64,000 nucleotides of DNA from Odontesthes bonariensis. Lineage: Eukaryota > Chordata > Actinopteri > Atheriniformes > Atherinopsidae. This document shows, piece by piece, positions 21,301 to 32,363 of the stretch. Position 1 is the stretch's first letter; each line of letters begins with the position of its first letter. Under the pieces are notes generated by a model, which saw only the letters and a program-made list of their open reading frames with translations, did no database searches and had not been told where the DNA came from. A program made the position numbers and the translations under genes. The stretch spans positions 24,325,322 through 24,389,321 of the forward strand of contig NC_134516.1 of the NCBI RefSeq assembly GCF_027942865.1. Reading direction: 5' to 3'.

Positions 21301-21697
21301 CTGCAGAGTGTGGAGGGGGGTACTAATTAGGAAAAATCTCATTGTGTGCCATTACATCTGTTTAAGTCGCTCTAAAAGTTGAGTATGACTGGTAAAAACA
21401 CTTCTTACTTCAAAAGCTGGAGCCTCTGCATCGTGCCATTCAGAGCAATGTGAGAGCTCACGGGTGACTTTTGACCCGCTCTAATTGGACAGAGGTTGGG
21501 AAAAGTTTAATCTCCTAAACAGTGCTTCGACAGTTTTTGTTACGGTGCGTTTAGACGTACCTTCGCTGTCACGCTTGACGTGTCTGTTGGGTCTCGAGCT
21601 GGTGTTTCCGAACCTAACCTCAGTCAAAACGCCAAATATGAGTGATCCAACCGGGAAAAGGTGCAGAAAGAAAAGGAGGGGGGGGGGGGGGGGATCT

Positions 21698-21985
21698 CTC
21701 TGCCGGTTGTGCCAAAAAGTGATTGTCTGTCTGCTACAAAATGCACTTCTTTTGGCCACAGTTGTAATAATTACGGAACAACGAACGTTGAACTTTGAAG
21801 ACACGTGCTTTTGCTATAATTACATTAGAATGCAGTTGTGTGTATCTCCATATTATGACCGTTTAACCCAGAGAAAAGCAGACGCTTTTGCGCTACCGCT
21901 CAATGGGCTGCTGTGCGCGCTCCCGCGGCCGGGAATCAGATTCTGGCAGACAATAACTTTTTGGCACAACACCTGTCATCTGTTG
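21698..21985. mobile_element. Small MITE with ~25-bp inverted ends
   Basis: GGTTGTGCCAAAAAGTGATT on the left pairs with AATAACTTTTTGGCACAACA on the right, with one or two mismatches. About 290 bp, no coding capacity, preceded by a run of G (21677-21691). Superfamily not determined. Confidence 0.6.
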
Positions 21986-22139
21986 CAGACATTGGTGATT
22001 GGCTGTGAGACACACCACTCCCGCGTGCCGAGCCGCCGTGACGTCGTTGTTTTCAATAAAAACTGCGCCGTCGTCGGGTGTGATTTAGTTGTTCCTGTTG
22101 TTTGGTGTTTAGTGTCCGTAAAGTTTTACCCGCAGAAAG

Positions 22140-25100
22140 ATGCAGTGGACTCTTGTTTTCCCCCTTCTTGCGGCCGTTTTTGCAGTTGTGTGGAGCGGTA
22201 TCCCGGGGGGCATAGAGCTTGAAAGTCCCGCCTCCTTGACGTCATTCAACTTCCTCCCCTCGGGACCACGGAAGTGTAATAATTTGCAATTCAAGTCAAT
22301 GACGGAGCCAAGACGGAATAAAACTATTTTTTGCGCTTGATGGAATTGAGTCTTGCATTTCACATATGTTGTGTAGGACATTTTTTAATATTTTTTCATA
22401 CCAGTAGTGTAACAGTTTAGCGGGCATAAGTGCTTCATTGTTAAGTTATTTTTCTGAGCATTTCTCGAACTACAGCATGTAGCGTTTGGCACGGAAAATA
22501 AACGTCATCACGTTTGGGCGCGCGGAGGAGTGGAAGAATGGCGCTGTTGTTGGCCAGTTTCACTCAGTTTTTCGAGGGCGAACGAAAATTTGTGAGCCGA
22601 GGAGAGAACCACTACCAGTCGGGGCACGTGGAGAGCTTCTGCTATGCTGGTGGTGATATGTCTGGCTTCGTCCATGCCAGCCAGCGAGACCGCCGGTATA
22701 CAGTTAATGTGGGATCAGTGACGTAGCATATGCGACGCAATGTAGTCTTTTTACCCTAACTTTTTTTTACAACGTTTAACCAGGCACTCCTACGACATTT
22801 CGCCAATGTTTTTGCATGAACTCATCCATATTTAACCCCAGAACATCATGCGTGTACTGTAAAAAGGCATATAATGACTGGGAACAGAAGACATCATCCT
22901 GCCCGTGTCAATAGATCCAGGCATGAGGTCCCATGGGGACGACGGAAGTAGGAAGAAGAAGCAAAAAAGGGGGCGGGACTTTCAAGCTCTATTAGCGACG
23001 CAGATATCAACGACGAAGGGGTCAAATATGCTCTGAACTTCGCCGTGGTCCAACACAACAGACGCCTTAACGACATTTACCTCCACAATGTCGTAGAGGT
23101 GGTCAGGGCTCAGTCCCAGGTAGGTCCCGCTTTGAACTGTGGATGTATTTTTGATTTAACAGAGTGTTTCCTACGGTGGCCGAGAAGGGCAAAACAAAAT
23201 TACAAACTCTGAAACACTTTTACATTTTGGAAAACAAAATAACATTTCCCAAAACAAATTAACATTTCCCAAAACAAATTAACATTTCAGAAAACAAAAT
23301 TACATTTCGCGAAACACTTTTACAAGTTCCGAAACAAATTAACATTTGTTTCACAAAACACTTTTATAAAGTCGACAATATTACGGAAAGGGTGATGACA
23401 CTACCTTATTTTTAAAGGACGCGAATCAAATCCCCTTAGCCATCAATGAAATTAGCATTTTCTCTAAAGCTTCTGGTCTTTATCTTAACCTTAAGAAATG
23501 TGAAATAATGGCTCTTAAGGACTGTTCCAAAACCTCAATTGAGAGCATACCAGTTAAAGATGAGGTCGTCTATCTAGGTATAACCATCACAAAGGATCAG
23601 AAAAAAAGAAGCTCTCTGATCTTTGACCCTCTTATTCTAAAGACTAGAAAAAGACTCAATCAGTGGTTAGTAAGAGATCTTTCACTGCGTGGTCGTATTC
23701 TGCTTACTAAGGCCCAAGGCATTTCCAGGCTTACTTATGCTGCGCAGGCGTTAGAAGTTGTCAATAAAGCTGAGAAAGAAATTGACAAGTTATTATTTAA
23801 TTTTGTCTGGAAAAATAGGACCCACTATATTAAGAAATCTACTCTAATGAACTCGTATGAAAACGGAGGACTGAACTGTTTATCATTCTCCATTTTGAAT
23901 AACACCTTTAAGATAAAGTGGATTCGTCAATTTTTTAAATCTCCAGCCTCAATTTGGAACATTATACCTCTCCATATTTTTTCTAAATTCGGCGGTTTGA
24001 ATTTCTTTTTGGTTTGTAACTTTGATATACAGAAGCTTCCAATCAAACTCTCTAATTTTCACCGTCAGGCCTTTTTATCATGGTTACTTATCTACAAGCA
24101 CAATTTCTCTCCTCATCGATACATCATATGGAATAATAAGGACATTTTATTTAAGAAGGAAACTTTGTTTTTGGATACCTGGTTTAATCATAACATTATT
24201 CTGGTAGATCAACTGTTTAACAGTACTGGAATGTTACTAAGTTATGAGGATTTCCTATCTAAATTTAATTTTCCCATTTCTCATGGAGAATACGCAAAAG
24301 TTTTCGAGGCTATTTCTACAAAGATTTGCATGTTATTCAAACAGAGGACAAGACTCAGTTATCTTCATTCTCCAACTCTTACTCCTCTACATTCTCCTGT
24401 TGGTAAAATATGCTTCAACCCTCTTCTTCGTAACAACAACAAATCAATCAGATCCTTGTTTCAGAAGGAGACGACTTCTACTCCTGCTGTCTTTCAATTT
24501 TGGAATCGTTTTCGATCTGATATATCTTGGAAATCTACCTGGTTGCTCCCAAATCATTTTATTCTCACCAACAAGGTAAAAGAAGTGTTCTATAAACTCA
24601 TTCACAGGATCTACCCTGCTAAAGACTACCTGAAGAAATTCAACTCAAACATTAATGTGAACTGTACCTTCAGTGATCTTTGCCCCGAGTCCATCACTCA
24701 TTTGTTCTGGTTATGTCCTCATTCTAAAGAGTTCTGGCAACATTTTTGTAATTCTATTGATTTAAAAATTTTTGCAAGCTTTCAGTTGTTCTGGGAACAT
24801 GTCCTATTTGGCTATCAACAAAGTGCTAAAATGAATCCAAAGATTTTCTTTATTAATCTACTTCTTTTTAAAGCTAAATTTCACATACACAAACACAAAT
24901 TTTTGAAAAGAAAACCTCTTTTTTGTATATTTGGTTGAATTAAAGCAATACCTTCTTACAATTAGACCTTTAACTAATAAAAAAGCAAAAACAACTATAT
25001 GGGCCTGTTCCCAACTTGGGATTTTGGACGAACTGTTGTCATAATCCCTAATTTTTTTATTTTTTATTTTATTTTTATTTTTTTGTTACAAGAGATTCCT

Positions 25101-26542
25101 TGGCACATATGTCTTTGTGTTCATTAGCTTTTTTTGTGTAAGTGCATCATGAAGGTCATCTTCTTCGTTTTATTATTATTCCTATGCTCCTCCTGGCTAT
25201 CTTCTTTTTGGCGTTATGTTCACTTTTGTAAATTGTTATTTTATTGTATTACTAATAAAGATTAAAAAAAAATATATATTACGGAAAGGGAGGTTCCAAA
25301 CCTCCAAGCTCCGAGGTTGACCCGGAAGTTATAACGGAAGCCTTCGATTTGATATAGCAGCGTTTTGAAACGCTGCTATATCGCTGTTCATCTTGGATCA
25401 CTATGAATTCAAATCGAAGGCTTCCGTTATAACTTCCGGGTCAACCTCGGAGCTTGGAGGTTTGGAACCTCCCTTTCCGTAATATTGTCGACTTTGTAAA
25501 AATGTTTTCTGAAATGTTAATTTGTTTTGGGAAATGTTAATTTGTTTCGGAACTTGTAAAAATGTTTTCTGAAATGTTAATTTGTTTTGGGAAATGTTAA
25601 TTTGTTTCGGAACTTGTAAAAATGTTTTCTGAAATGTTAATTTGTTTTGGGAAATGTTATTTTGTTTTCCAAAATGTAAAAGTGTTTCAGAGTTTGTAAT
25701 TTTGTTTTGCCCTTCTCGGCCACCGTAGTTTCCCACATGAATCAAAGAATGTCAAACACAGTTAGACGTGCAGTCAGTGCAACTCCTTAAGGCTTTTCGC
25801 TCAACCACCGTATTTTATAAAATAGCCAAAGGTATGCCATTTTTATCCATATTTAGTTAAACATGCCCGTTCATCTTGACTGGTTGTCAGGGGTTACGTA
25901 ACAGTTTGGCCTTTTGCATACAAAAATCATAATCCACTCAAGTCTTTTAGCCTGTTGAAGCAAATCCGCCCTGAAATTAAATAACATAAAAAGAAGCACT
26001 TATTTAGATTGAGTCATTTCCGGCTCGGTCACCCCACCCAGACATCTAAAGTCACACTTGGCCACGCATATTTGACTTGAAATCCACCAGAGTATCACTG
26101 TAGTGCCTCATTAATGAATTGTGACACATTCTGCATTTCTGTGTGTCGCCTTCTCCTTACAGGTGGTTGCTGGGACGAATTACGTCATAACTGTGAAACT
26201 GGTAAAAACCGGCTGCAGAAAGGACGCTGTCAATGAAGAGTGTAACCTCACCTCAAGCCCGGTGAAAGCACAGGTAAATGACCTCATAAAGAGGCTCAGA
26301 CTTGAGCTCTTGGAAGAGTAATTCCCATGTATTCTGTCACTAGAGCAGACCTCGTGTTGAGCGGTCATACTGTTGAGTTGTCTAATTTTATTCTAAATCT
26401 ATCAATATCTGTACCATTATTAATGTAATCTCAGTCCCATTAATTGTGTTCTGAATGTCTCTTTCAGCCTTACCAGTGCACGTTTACTGTGTGGAGCCGC
26501 CCATGGTTGAGCGATATCAGGCTGTTGGACACCAAATGCTAG
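22140..26542 (+). CDS. Cystatin (family 2), exon 1 interrupted by a transposon
   Basis: Secreted inhibitor of papain-like cysteine proteases. Exon 1 is 22140-22213 plus 22993-23119; exon 2 26163-26273; exon 3 26468-26542. Without the insert the frame is continuous, 128 aa. It has a signal peptide (MQWTLVFPLLAAVFAVVWSG), an N-terminal glycine (GGISDAD), NDEGVKYALNFAVVQHN, the QVVAG loop spanning the exon 1/2 junction (67-71), the PW loop (116-117) and four cysteines (85, 94, 108, 128). That is the normal fish cystatin-C layout and length. Splice sites are canonical. The insertion is a 777-bp ISL2EU-like element with an AT duplication inside exon 1, so this allele should not give full-length protein unless the insert is removed from the RNA. 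Intron 1 is swollen by nested transposons. AATAAA at 26710. Confidence 0.88.
22214..22990. mobile_element. ISL2EU-like DNA transposon in cystatin exon 1
   Basis: Ends are inverted repeats AGAGCTTGAAAGTCCCGCC … GGCGGGACTTTCAAGCTCT, flanked by AT on both sides (22212-22213 and 22991-22992). Removing the element plus one AT restores the cystatin frame, which fixes the boundaries. ISL2EU elements are known for 2-bp target duplications and for carrying a YqaJ-type nuclease gene; the small frame inside fits that (next entry). At 777 bp with no transposase, it is non-autonomous. Confidence 0.8.
22538..22726 (+). CDS. SWIM/YqaJ-associated N-terminal fragment in the ISL2EU element
   Basis: MALLLASFTQFFEGERKFVS … RGENHYQSGHVESFCY … DMSGFVHASQRDRRYTVNV then stop. 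Fish proteins with this start usually continue into a SWIM zinc finger and a YqaJ-type recombinase/nuclease; here only the first exon-like part is present and a stop follows. Product likely nonfunctional. Confidence 0.5.
   Translation: MALLLASFTQFFEGERKFVSRGENHYQSGHVESFCYAGGDMSGFVHASQRDRRYTVNVGSVT
23172..25727. mobile_element. Foldback DNA element with internal tandem repeats (holds an L1)
   Basis: Left end TACGGTGGCCGAGAAGGGCA and right end TGCCCTTCTCGGCCACCGTA are perfect inverses, flanked by GTTTCC (23166-23171, 25728-25733). Each arm carries a tandem array of a ~20-bp unit (GAAATGTTAATTTGTTTTGG and variants) followed by a second inverted section around GGAGGTTTGGAACCTCC and a hairpin at ~25355-25385. 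An L1 copy splits the left part (23393-25275). No coding sequence of its own. Superfamily uncertain. Confidence 0.8.
23393..25275 (+). mobile_element. 5'-truncated L1/Tx1-type LINE
   Basis: Flanked by 15-bp direct repeats ATATTACGGAAAGGG (23378-23392 and 25276-25290). It starts within the reverse transcriptase active-site box (GDDTTLFLKDANQIPLAIN) and keeps an open frame of 476 residues from 23508 (EVVYLGITITKDQK … LFWLCPHSKEFWQHF) to a stop at 24936-24938. The C-terminal Cys/His knuckle is of the L1/Tx1 kind. A 3' UTR ends AATAAAGATTAAAAAAAAA. A single open frame and exact flanks suggest a fairly young insertion. Confidence 0.88.
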
Positions 26543-26709
26543 AAAGAAAGCTTTGTGGAAAATCACCTAGATTGGCATGGTTTGCAGAATAAATTTCAGC
26601 CATAGTCAAATGTATTTTCCTGCAGATGAACCACAAAGTGTTGCATCCTTTTTCCTCCTCTGTTAGTTCCCTGTAAGCAGAATAACATGTTTCAAACTTT
26701 ACACTATGC

Positions 26710-26715
26710 AATAAA
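26710..26715 (+). terminator. Cystatin poly(A) signal
   Basis: AATAAA 168 bp past the cystatin stop codon. Confidence 0.6.
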
Positions 26716-26879
26716 GAGATGTACTGTCTTTAGGAGGAACAGCTCCTCTGTAATGCCTTTAGAACTAATCAAGGTGAATGAGAGAACACCCTGTATCAAA
26801 TTGTTGATTATTGCTCATTAAAACCTGCACAATTTCAAAATGAAAGTTTCTTGTGAGCTTTTATGAATGCATCCATGTC

Positions 26880-29800
26880 CATCCATCCATCCATCCATTA
26901 TCTTCCGCTGGTCCGGGGATCGGGTCGCGGGGGCAGCAGCTTGAGCAAAGAGACCCAGACGTCCCTGTCCCCGGCCACTTCCTCCAGCTCTTCTGGGGGG
27001 ACCCCGAGGCGTTCCCAGGCCAGCCGAGAGACATAGTCTCTCCAACGTGTCCTGGGTCTTCCCCGGGGTCTCCTCCCAGTGGGACGGGCCCGGAACACCT
27101 CACCGGGGAGGCGTCCAGGAGGCATTCTCACCAGATGCCCGAGCCACCTCATCTGACTCCTCTCGATGCGGAGGAGCAGCGGTTCTACTCCGAGCCCCTC
27201 CCGGATGACCGAGCTTCTCACCCTATCTCTAAGGGAGAGCCCAGACACCCTGCGGAGGAAACTCATTTCGGCCGCTTGTATTCGCGATCTCGTTCTTTCG
27301 GTCACTACCCACAGCTCGTGACCATAGGTGAGGGTAGGAACATAGATTGACCGGTAAATCGAGAGCTTCGCCTTCTGGCTCAGCTCCTTCTTCACCACGA
27401 CGGGCCGGTGCAGAGCCCGCATCACTGCAGACGCCGCACCAATCCGTCTGTCAATCTCCTGTTCCATTCGTCCCTCACTCGTGAACAAGACCCCGAGATA
27501 CTTGAACTCCTCCACTTGGGGAAGGATCTCATTCCCGACCCGGAGAGAGCATTCCACCCTTTTCCGGCCGAAGACCATGGTCTCAGATTTGGAGGTGCTG
27601 ATGGTCATCCCAGCCGCTTCACACTCGGCTGCGAACCGCTCCAGTGAGAGCTGAAGGTCACGGCCTGACGACGCCAACAGAACCAAATCATCCGCAAAAA
27701 GCAGAGACCCGATTCTGAGGTCGCCAAACCGGACCCCCTCGACGCCCTGGCTGCGCCTAGAAATTCTGTCCATAAAAATTATGAACAGAATCGGTGACAA
27801 AGGGCAGCCCTGACGGAGTCCAACCCTCACAGGAAACATGTCCGACTTACTGCCGGCAATGCGGACCAGACTCTGACACCGGTCATACAGGGACCGAACA
27901 GCCCATATCAAGGAGTCCGGCACTCCATACTCCCGGAGCACCCCCCACAAGAGTCCCCGAGGGACACGGTCGAACGCCTTCTCCAAGTCCACAAAACACA
28001 TGTAGACAGGTTGGGCGAACTCCCATGCTCCCTCCAGGATCCTGCGGAGGGTGAAGAGCTGGTCCACTGTTCCACGGCCAGGACGAAAACCACACTGCAC
28101 CTCCTGAATCCGAGATTCGACTATCCGGCGGATCCTCCTCTCCAGTACCCCCGAAAAGACCTTACCAGGGAGGCTGAGGAGTGTGATCCCCCTATAGTTG
28201 GAACACACCCTCCGGTCCCCCTTTTTAAAGAGGGGGACCACCACCCCGATCTGCCAGTCCAGAGGCACTGCCCCCGATGTCCACGCGATGCTGCAGAGGC
28301 GTGTCAACCAAGACAGCCCCACAACATCCAGAGCCTTGAGGAACTCAGGACGGACCTCATCCACCCCCGGGGCCTTGCCACCGAGGAGTTTTTTGACCAC
28401 CTCGGCAACCTCAGCCCCAGAAATGGGAGGTCCCACGTCCGAGCCCCCCAACTCTGCTTCCTCATCGGAAGGCGTGTCGGTAGGATTGAGGAGGCCCTCG
28501 AAGTACTCCCCCCACCGACTCACGACGTCCCTAGTTGAAGTCAGCAGAGCCCCGCCCTCACCATACACGGTGTTGACGGTGCACCGCTTCCCCCCCCTGA
28601 GCCGCCGGATGGTGGACCAGAATCTCCTCGAGGCCGTCCGGAAATCGTTCTCCATGGCCTCCCCGAACTCCTCCCAAGCCCGAGTTTTTGCCTCAGCAAC
28701 CGCCGAGGCTGCGTTCCGCTTGGCCTGTCGGTACCCATCAGCTGCTTCCAGAGTCCCACTGGCCAAAAAGGCCCGATAGGACTCCTTCTTCAGCTTGACG
28801 GCCTCCCTCACCACTGGGGTCCACCAGCGGGTTCGGGGATTGCCGCCACGACAGGCACCGACCACCTTGCGGCCACAGCTCCGGTCGGCCGCCTCAACAA
28901 TGGAGGCACGGAACATGGCCCATTCGGGCTCAATGTCCCCCACCTCCCCCGGGACATGGTTGAAGCTCTGCCGGAGGTGGGAGTTGAAACTCCTCCTTAC
29001 AGGGGATTCCGCCAGCCGTTCCCAGCAGACCCTCACAATACGTTTGGGCCTGCCAGGTCTGACCGGCTTCCTCCCCCACCAGCGGAGCCAACTCACCACC
29101 AGGTGGTGATCAGTTGACAGCTCCGCCCCTCTCTTCACCCGAGTGTCCAGGACATACGGCCGCAAGTCCGATGATACGACTACAAAGTCGATCATCGAGC
29201 TGCGGCCTAGGGTGTCCTGGTGCCAAGTGCACATATGGACACCCTTATGCCTGAACATGGTGTTCGTTATGGACAATCCGTGATGAGCACAGAAGTCCAA
29301 CAACAAAACACCACTCTGATTCAGATCGGGGGGGCCGTTCCTCCCAATCACGCCCCTCCAGGTCTCACTGTCATTGCCCACGTGAGCATTGAAGTCCCCC
29401 AGCAGGACGAGGGAGTCTCCCGGAGGAGCACTCTCTAGTGCCTCCTCCAGGGACTCCAAAAAGGGTGGGTACTCTGAACTGCCGTTCGGTGCATAAGCAC
29501 AAACAACAGTCAGGACCCGTCCCCCCACCCTAAGGCGGAGGGAGGCTACCCTCTCGTCTACCGGGGTGAACCCCAATGTACAGGCGCACAGCCGGGGGGC
29601 AATAAGTATGCCTACACCTGCTTTACGCCTCTCACCGCGGGCAACTCCAGAGTGGAAGAGAGTCCAACCCCTCTCGAGGAGGCTGGTTCCGGAGCCCAAG
29701 CCATGCGTCGAGGTGAGTCCGACTATATCTAGCCGGAACCGCTCAGCCTCGCGCACCAGCTCAGGCTCCTTCCCCAGCAGAGAGGTGACGTTCCACGTCC

Positions 29801-30248
29801 CAAGAGCCAGCTTCAGTAGCCGAGGATCAGACCGCCAAGGTCCCTGCCTTCGGCTGCCGCCCAGCTCACATTGCACCCGACCCCCATGGCCCCTCCCACG
29901 GGTGGTGAGCCCGTAGGAAGGGGGACCCGTGTCGTTTCTTCGGGCTGTGCCCGACCGAGCCCCACGGGCACAGACCCGGCCACCAGGCGCTCGCCGGCGG
30001 GCCCCACCCCTGGGCCTGGCTCCAGGGGGAGGCCCCGGTGACCCGCATCCGGGCAAGGGAACACGGCGTCCAAAAGTATCACTCATCATAGGGGTCTTGT
30101 GAGCTGTTCTTTGTCTGGTCCCTCATCTAGGATCTGTTTGCCATGGGTGACCCTACCAGGGGCTTAAAGCCCCAGACAACATAGCTCCCAGACTCATTGG
30201 GGCACGCAAACCCCCCCACCACGGTAAGGTGACAGCTCAAGGGGGAGC
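26880..30248 (-). mobile_element. Full-length RTE-type LINE with 32-bp target duplication
   Basis: The same 32-bp host sequence (starts TTCTTGTGAGCTTTTATG) lies at 26848-26879 and 30249-30280 without a mismatch. Between them is a GC-rich element in - orientation with a short 5' UTR (30248-30090), one long ORF and a 3' (ATGG)n tail (26880-26897). RTE elements have a single ORF and end in short tandem repeats. Perfect flanks plus an intact ORF imply recent insertion. It lies downstream of the cystatin gene. Confidence 0.93.
26898..30089 (-). CDS. RTE ORF: endonuclease-reverse transcriptase, 1063 aa
   Basis: A single open frame from ATG to stop. A basic/proline-glycine-rich N terminus (~1-85) precedes an APE endonuclease: [11 protein letters not shown] (~93), [10 protein letters not shown] (~230) and [11 protein letters not shown] (~312). 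A linker follows, then the reverse transcriptase: [14 protein letters not shown] (~633), [40 protein letters not shown] and FADDLVLL (~798). A C-terminal [17 protein letters not shown] region closes it. All catalytic boxes I can check are present (GDFN, SxDHH, FADD). No stop or frameshift, so it looks coding-competent. Codon use is very GC-rich compared with neighbouring AT-rich DNA. Confidence 0.93.
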   Translation of the reverse strand: MMSDTFGRRVPLPGCGSPGPPPGARPRGGARRRAPGGRVCARGARSGTARRNDTGPPSYGLTTRGRGHGGRVQCELGGSRRQGPWRSDPRLLKLALGTWNVTSLLGKEPELVREAERFRLDIVGLTSTHGLGSGTSLLERGWTLFHSGVARGERRKAGVGILIAPRLCACTLGFTPVDERVASLRLRVGGRVLTVVCAYAPNGSSEYPPFLESLEEALESAPPGDSLVLLGDFNAHVGNDSETWRGVIGRNGPPDLNQSGVLLLDFCAHHGLSITNTMFRHKGVHMCTWHQDTLGRSSMIDFVVVSSDLRPYVLDTRVKRGAELSTDHHLVVSWLRWWGRKPVRPGRPKRIVRVCWERLAESPVRRSFNSHLRQSFNHVPGEVGDIEPEWAMFRASIVEAADRSCGRKVVGACRGGNPRTRWWTPVVREAVKLKKESYRAFLASGTLEAADGYRQAKRNAASAVAEAKTRAWEEFGEAMENDFRTASRRFWSTIRRLRGGKRCTVNTVYGEGGALLTSTRDVVSRWGEYFEGLLNPTDTPSDEEAELGGSDVGPPISGAEVAEVVKKLLGGKAPGVDEVRPEFLKALDVVGLSWLTRLCSIAWTSGAVPLDWQIGVVVPLFKKGDRRVCSNYRGITLLSLPGKVFSGVLERRIRRIVESRIQEVQCGFRPGRGTVDQLFTLRRILEGAWEFAQPVYMCFVDLEKAFDRVPRGLLWGVLREYGVPDSLIWAVRSLYDRCQSLVRIAGSKSDMFPVRVGLRQGCPLSPILFIIFMDRISRRSQGVEGVRFGDLRIGSLLFADDLVLLASSGRDLQLSLERFAAECEAAGMTISTSKSETMVFGRKRVECSLRVGNEILPQVEEFKYLGVLFTSEGRMEQEIDRRIGAASAVMRALHRPVVVKKELSQKAKLSIYRSIYVPTLTYGHELWVVTERTRSRIQAAEMSFLRRVSGLSLRDRVRSSVIREGLGVEPLLLRIERSQMRWLGHLVRMPPGRLPGEVFRARPTGRRPRGRPRTRWRDYVSRLAWERLGVPPEELEEVAGDRDVWVSLLKLLPPRPDPRTSGR

Positions 30249-30414
30249 TTCTTGTGAGCTTTTATGAATGCATCCATGTCACATATGTAAATCCGGTATT
30301 CAGCTTTTGCTCTGCTCTATTATTGTGTGATTTCACCAACATTGGTCAGCAATTCAGGTTGGGGAAATTCTTTCTTACCACAAGTCATGTGTTAAGTTCC
30401 TACAAAAAGTAAGG

Positions 30415-30988
30415 CAGGTCCTGGAGAGTCAGCTGAATAGGGGAAAAACAAAGTCTGAGTCAACAACACACACCCTGTCAAGTCTTCAGGTATCCCAATG
30501 GTTTAATAATCTGGCCAAAGAAAAAGATGGAGGCCACTGACATCAAGGCCAGGAAGCTCCTCGCAATGCGTGGAGGGTGTCACCCCAAGTCCAGCACTGA
30601 TAACCTGATTTAAGATGCACTAAGCAGAAGGAGGGATGCCAGGGGCGAGCGAGCGTGAGATCCACTAACCAGGATGAAACGGCAAAGATCCGGAAATACA
30701 CGAGGACGTTGGCCCCTAGTGATGAACTGCTGAGTTAGTCTCAAACAGGTTCAACCCAGGGAAGGGGAAGAGGAACTATCATGGAAGGATACACTTCTGC
30801 ACTGGTGTGAAAGACAGTACAGCGGCACTAATCATGGCCGCTCAAGAGCAAGAGAGGCCAGGGTCTACTGGAGCAGACAGGACCCCAAGTGTGAGCAAAG
30901 CGGCTCCTGAGAAAGTCCAGCACAAGGCAGCAGGGCGTAAGATGCAGGCAGGTACGTGGAACACAGTAACTACAGAGGAAGGCAGCAG
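30415..30988 (+). mobile_element. Decayed LINE C-terminal fragment (R2/R4-like)
   Basis: Pieces in shifting frames: EKMEATDIKARKLLAMRGGCHPK (30516-30590), SRRRDARGE, RQDPKC and KVQHKAAGRKMQAG (30910-30950). These resemble the post-RT region and Cys-rich knuckle of fish LINEs whose C terminus reads …CRLCKEAPETVQHI. Heavily broken; ends at the start of inverted copy D. Confidence 0.5.
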
Positions 30989-30990
30989 TG

Positions 30991-31961
30991 AAGCTTTGAA
31001 TAGTTGGACGGTTGCCTCTGTCTATGATCTGTGAACTCCTTACTCCCCTGATTGCTGCTCACACGGCCCACTGTTTAATATAACTGACCTGTTCATTAGA
31101 TGGAGATGAATCCCTGCATACTCCTAAAAATCACTTTATTTTGAGGCTTTTTCTTCAAATTAAAACCCCACTTTCATAATTACTCGGGACTCTTTGTAAA
31201 ATGCAAATAAAACCAGAAAGATATGATCATAGAACTATTTAAAAGTTCTATCTAATTAGAAATAGTGCAAGTTCGGTGCTATCTGTTGGTTTCCTTAGCT
31301 AGGAAATAGTTTTTGAATTGCTCTGTATGAATGAATTGGATTCATTCTGAATTGAATTAATTTAATTATAATTACAATAAATTGAACTCCAATTAGCCTG
31401 AATTGGACTTTATTACTGAAGTGCCCTGAGATGACATTTGTTGTAATTGTAATAGTTTATTTTGGCAACATTTTAAACAAACTGACATTATTCTGTCTTG
31501 GGAAACACTGCTGGTGGAAAACATGATACTGGCTGCTGAAAAACTGGCAGAAGTGGACCTTCCAACGTGACAGTGACAGGAAGTAATCAGCTGAAGTCGT
31601 CCAGAGATTAACAGAGAACACAAATCAACATTCTGGAATCCGGACTTCACTTCCATCCAGAATCTGTGGTTGGAACCACAGACCAGAAGAGACAGAACAG
31701 AAGCCTTCACAAAGCTGTGATGTCATCACTGTAGTGACATCACAATCGATGTCATCTCTGATCTTGTTTGACATCACAAAGTTTATACAGGCCAGACATT
31801 TTCACTGCTTTTTCACAGTTGGTCAGGAGTTTATCTGAAGAAACACGTCCAGTTTCTGAAGCATATTTGAAAGTCACAGCAAACGGTTTTCACATCGCCT
31901 AAAAAACACTTAATTACTATCTTAAATAATCATTTTAACAAGCGCTTAGAAACAACGCTTA
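30991..31961 (-). repeat. Mosaic block, inverted copy D
   Basis: On -, this matches 10915-11885 of copy A and 39213-40187 of copy B, including the region around GTTTGACATCACAAAGTTTA. Its inner end (AAGCTTTGAATAG at 30991) is, within ~2 bp, the point where copy C ends at 20451. Confidence 0.85.
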
Positions 31962-32015
31962 CTTACTATCTTAAAAAGTCATTTTGATTTTAAGTACTTA
32001 AAAACAACAAGCAAA

Positions 32016-32363
32016 ATGAGTCAAACTAAGAAACCATCTCCTCCACTTCAGTGGTGTGACATGGCAGACGACGAGTTGCCCGAGGGTTTCTACACGTGTC
32101 CCATTACTTTTGGCAGTAAGGAAAGTTATGAGGAACCCAGCAACTGTTGGAAAAAGAACAATCCCAGGTCTCTGCTGCAGCTGGGACTCCTCACTCAGAG
32201 GAAATATGTTGTTTGGCTGCTCTCACTGAGCATTCTTATCTTTTTTTTAACTCTTGTTTCTATAACATGCATCAGTTGTGTCCAGGAGCGTCTTGCTGTC
32301 CCTCTGTTCCCAGCTGCCTCTGGCCTCCACCTCAGATCCACTCATTTCTGTCCTCATTTCTGA
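32016..32363 (+). CDS. Hypothetical 115-aa open frame
   Basis: MSQTKKPSPPLQWCDMADDE … GFYTCPITFGSKESYEEPSN then a hydrophobic stretch (WLLSLSILIFFLTLVSI). I do not recognise it. Composition of the first ~60 residues is protein-like; the second half may be chance translation. No flanking exon pattern seen. Confidence 0.2.
   Translation: MSQTKKPSPPLQWCDMADDELPEGFYTCPITFGSKESYEEPSNCWKKNNPRSLLQLGLLTQRKYVVWLLSLSILIFFLTLVSITCISCVQERLAVPLFPAASGLHLRSTHFCPHF

Noticed and set aside
21677-21691. G run and nearby MSDPTGKRCRKKRR frame as a THAP/zinc-binding gene
   Set aside because: The frame is carried by the homopolymer and a MITE; only one CxxC pair, no further support.
23190-25720. Regularly spaced short repeats as a CRISPR array
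   Set aside because: Units are directly adjacent without unique spacers and lie in inverted arms of a foldback element in a vertebrate genome.
27408-29916. Many + strand open frames of 70-190 codons
   Set aside because: Antisense shadows of the GC-rich RTE ORF; proline/serine-rich chance translations.
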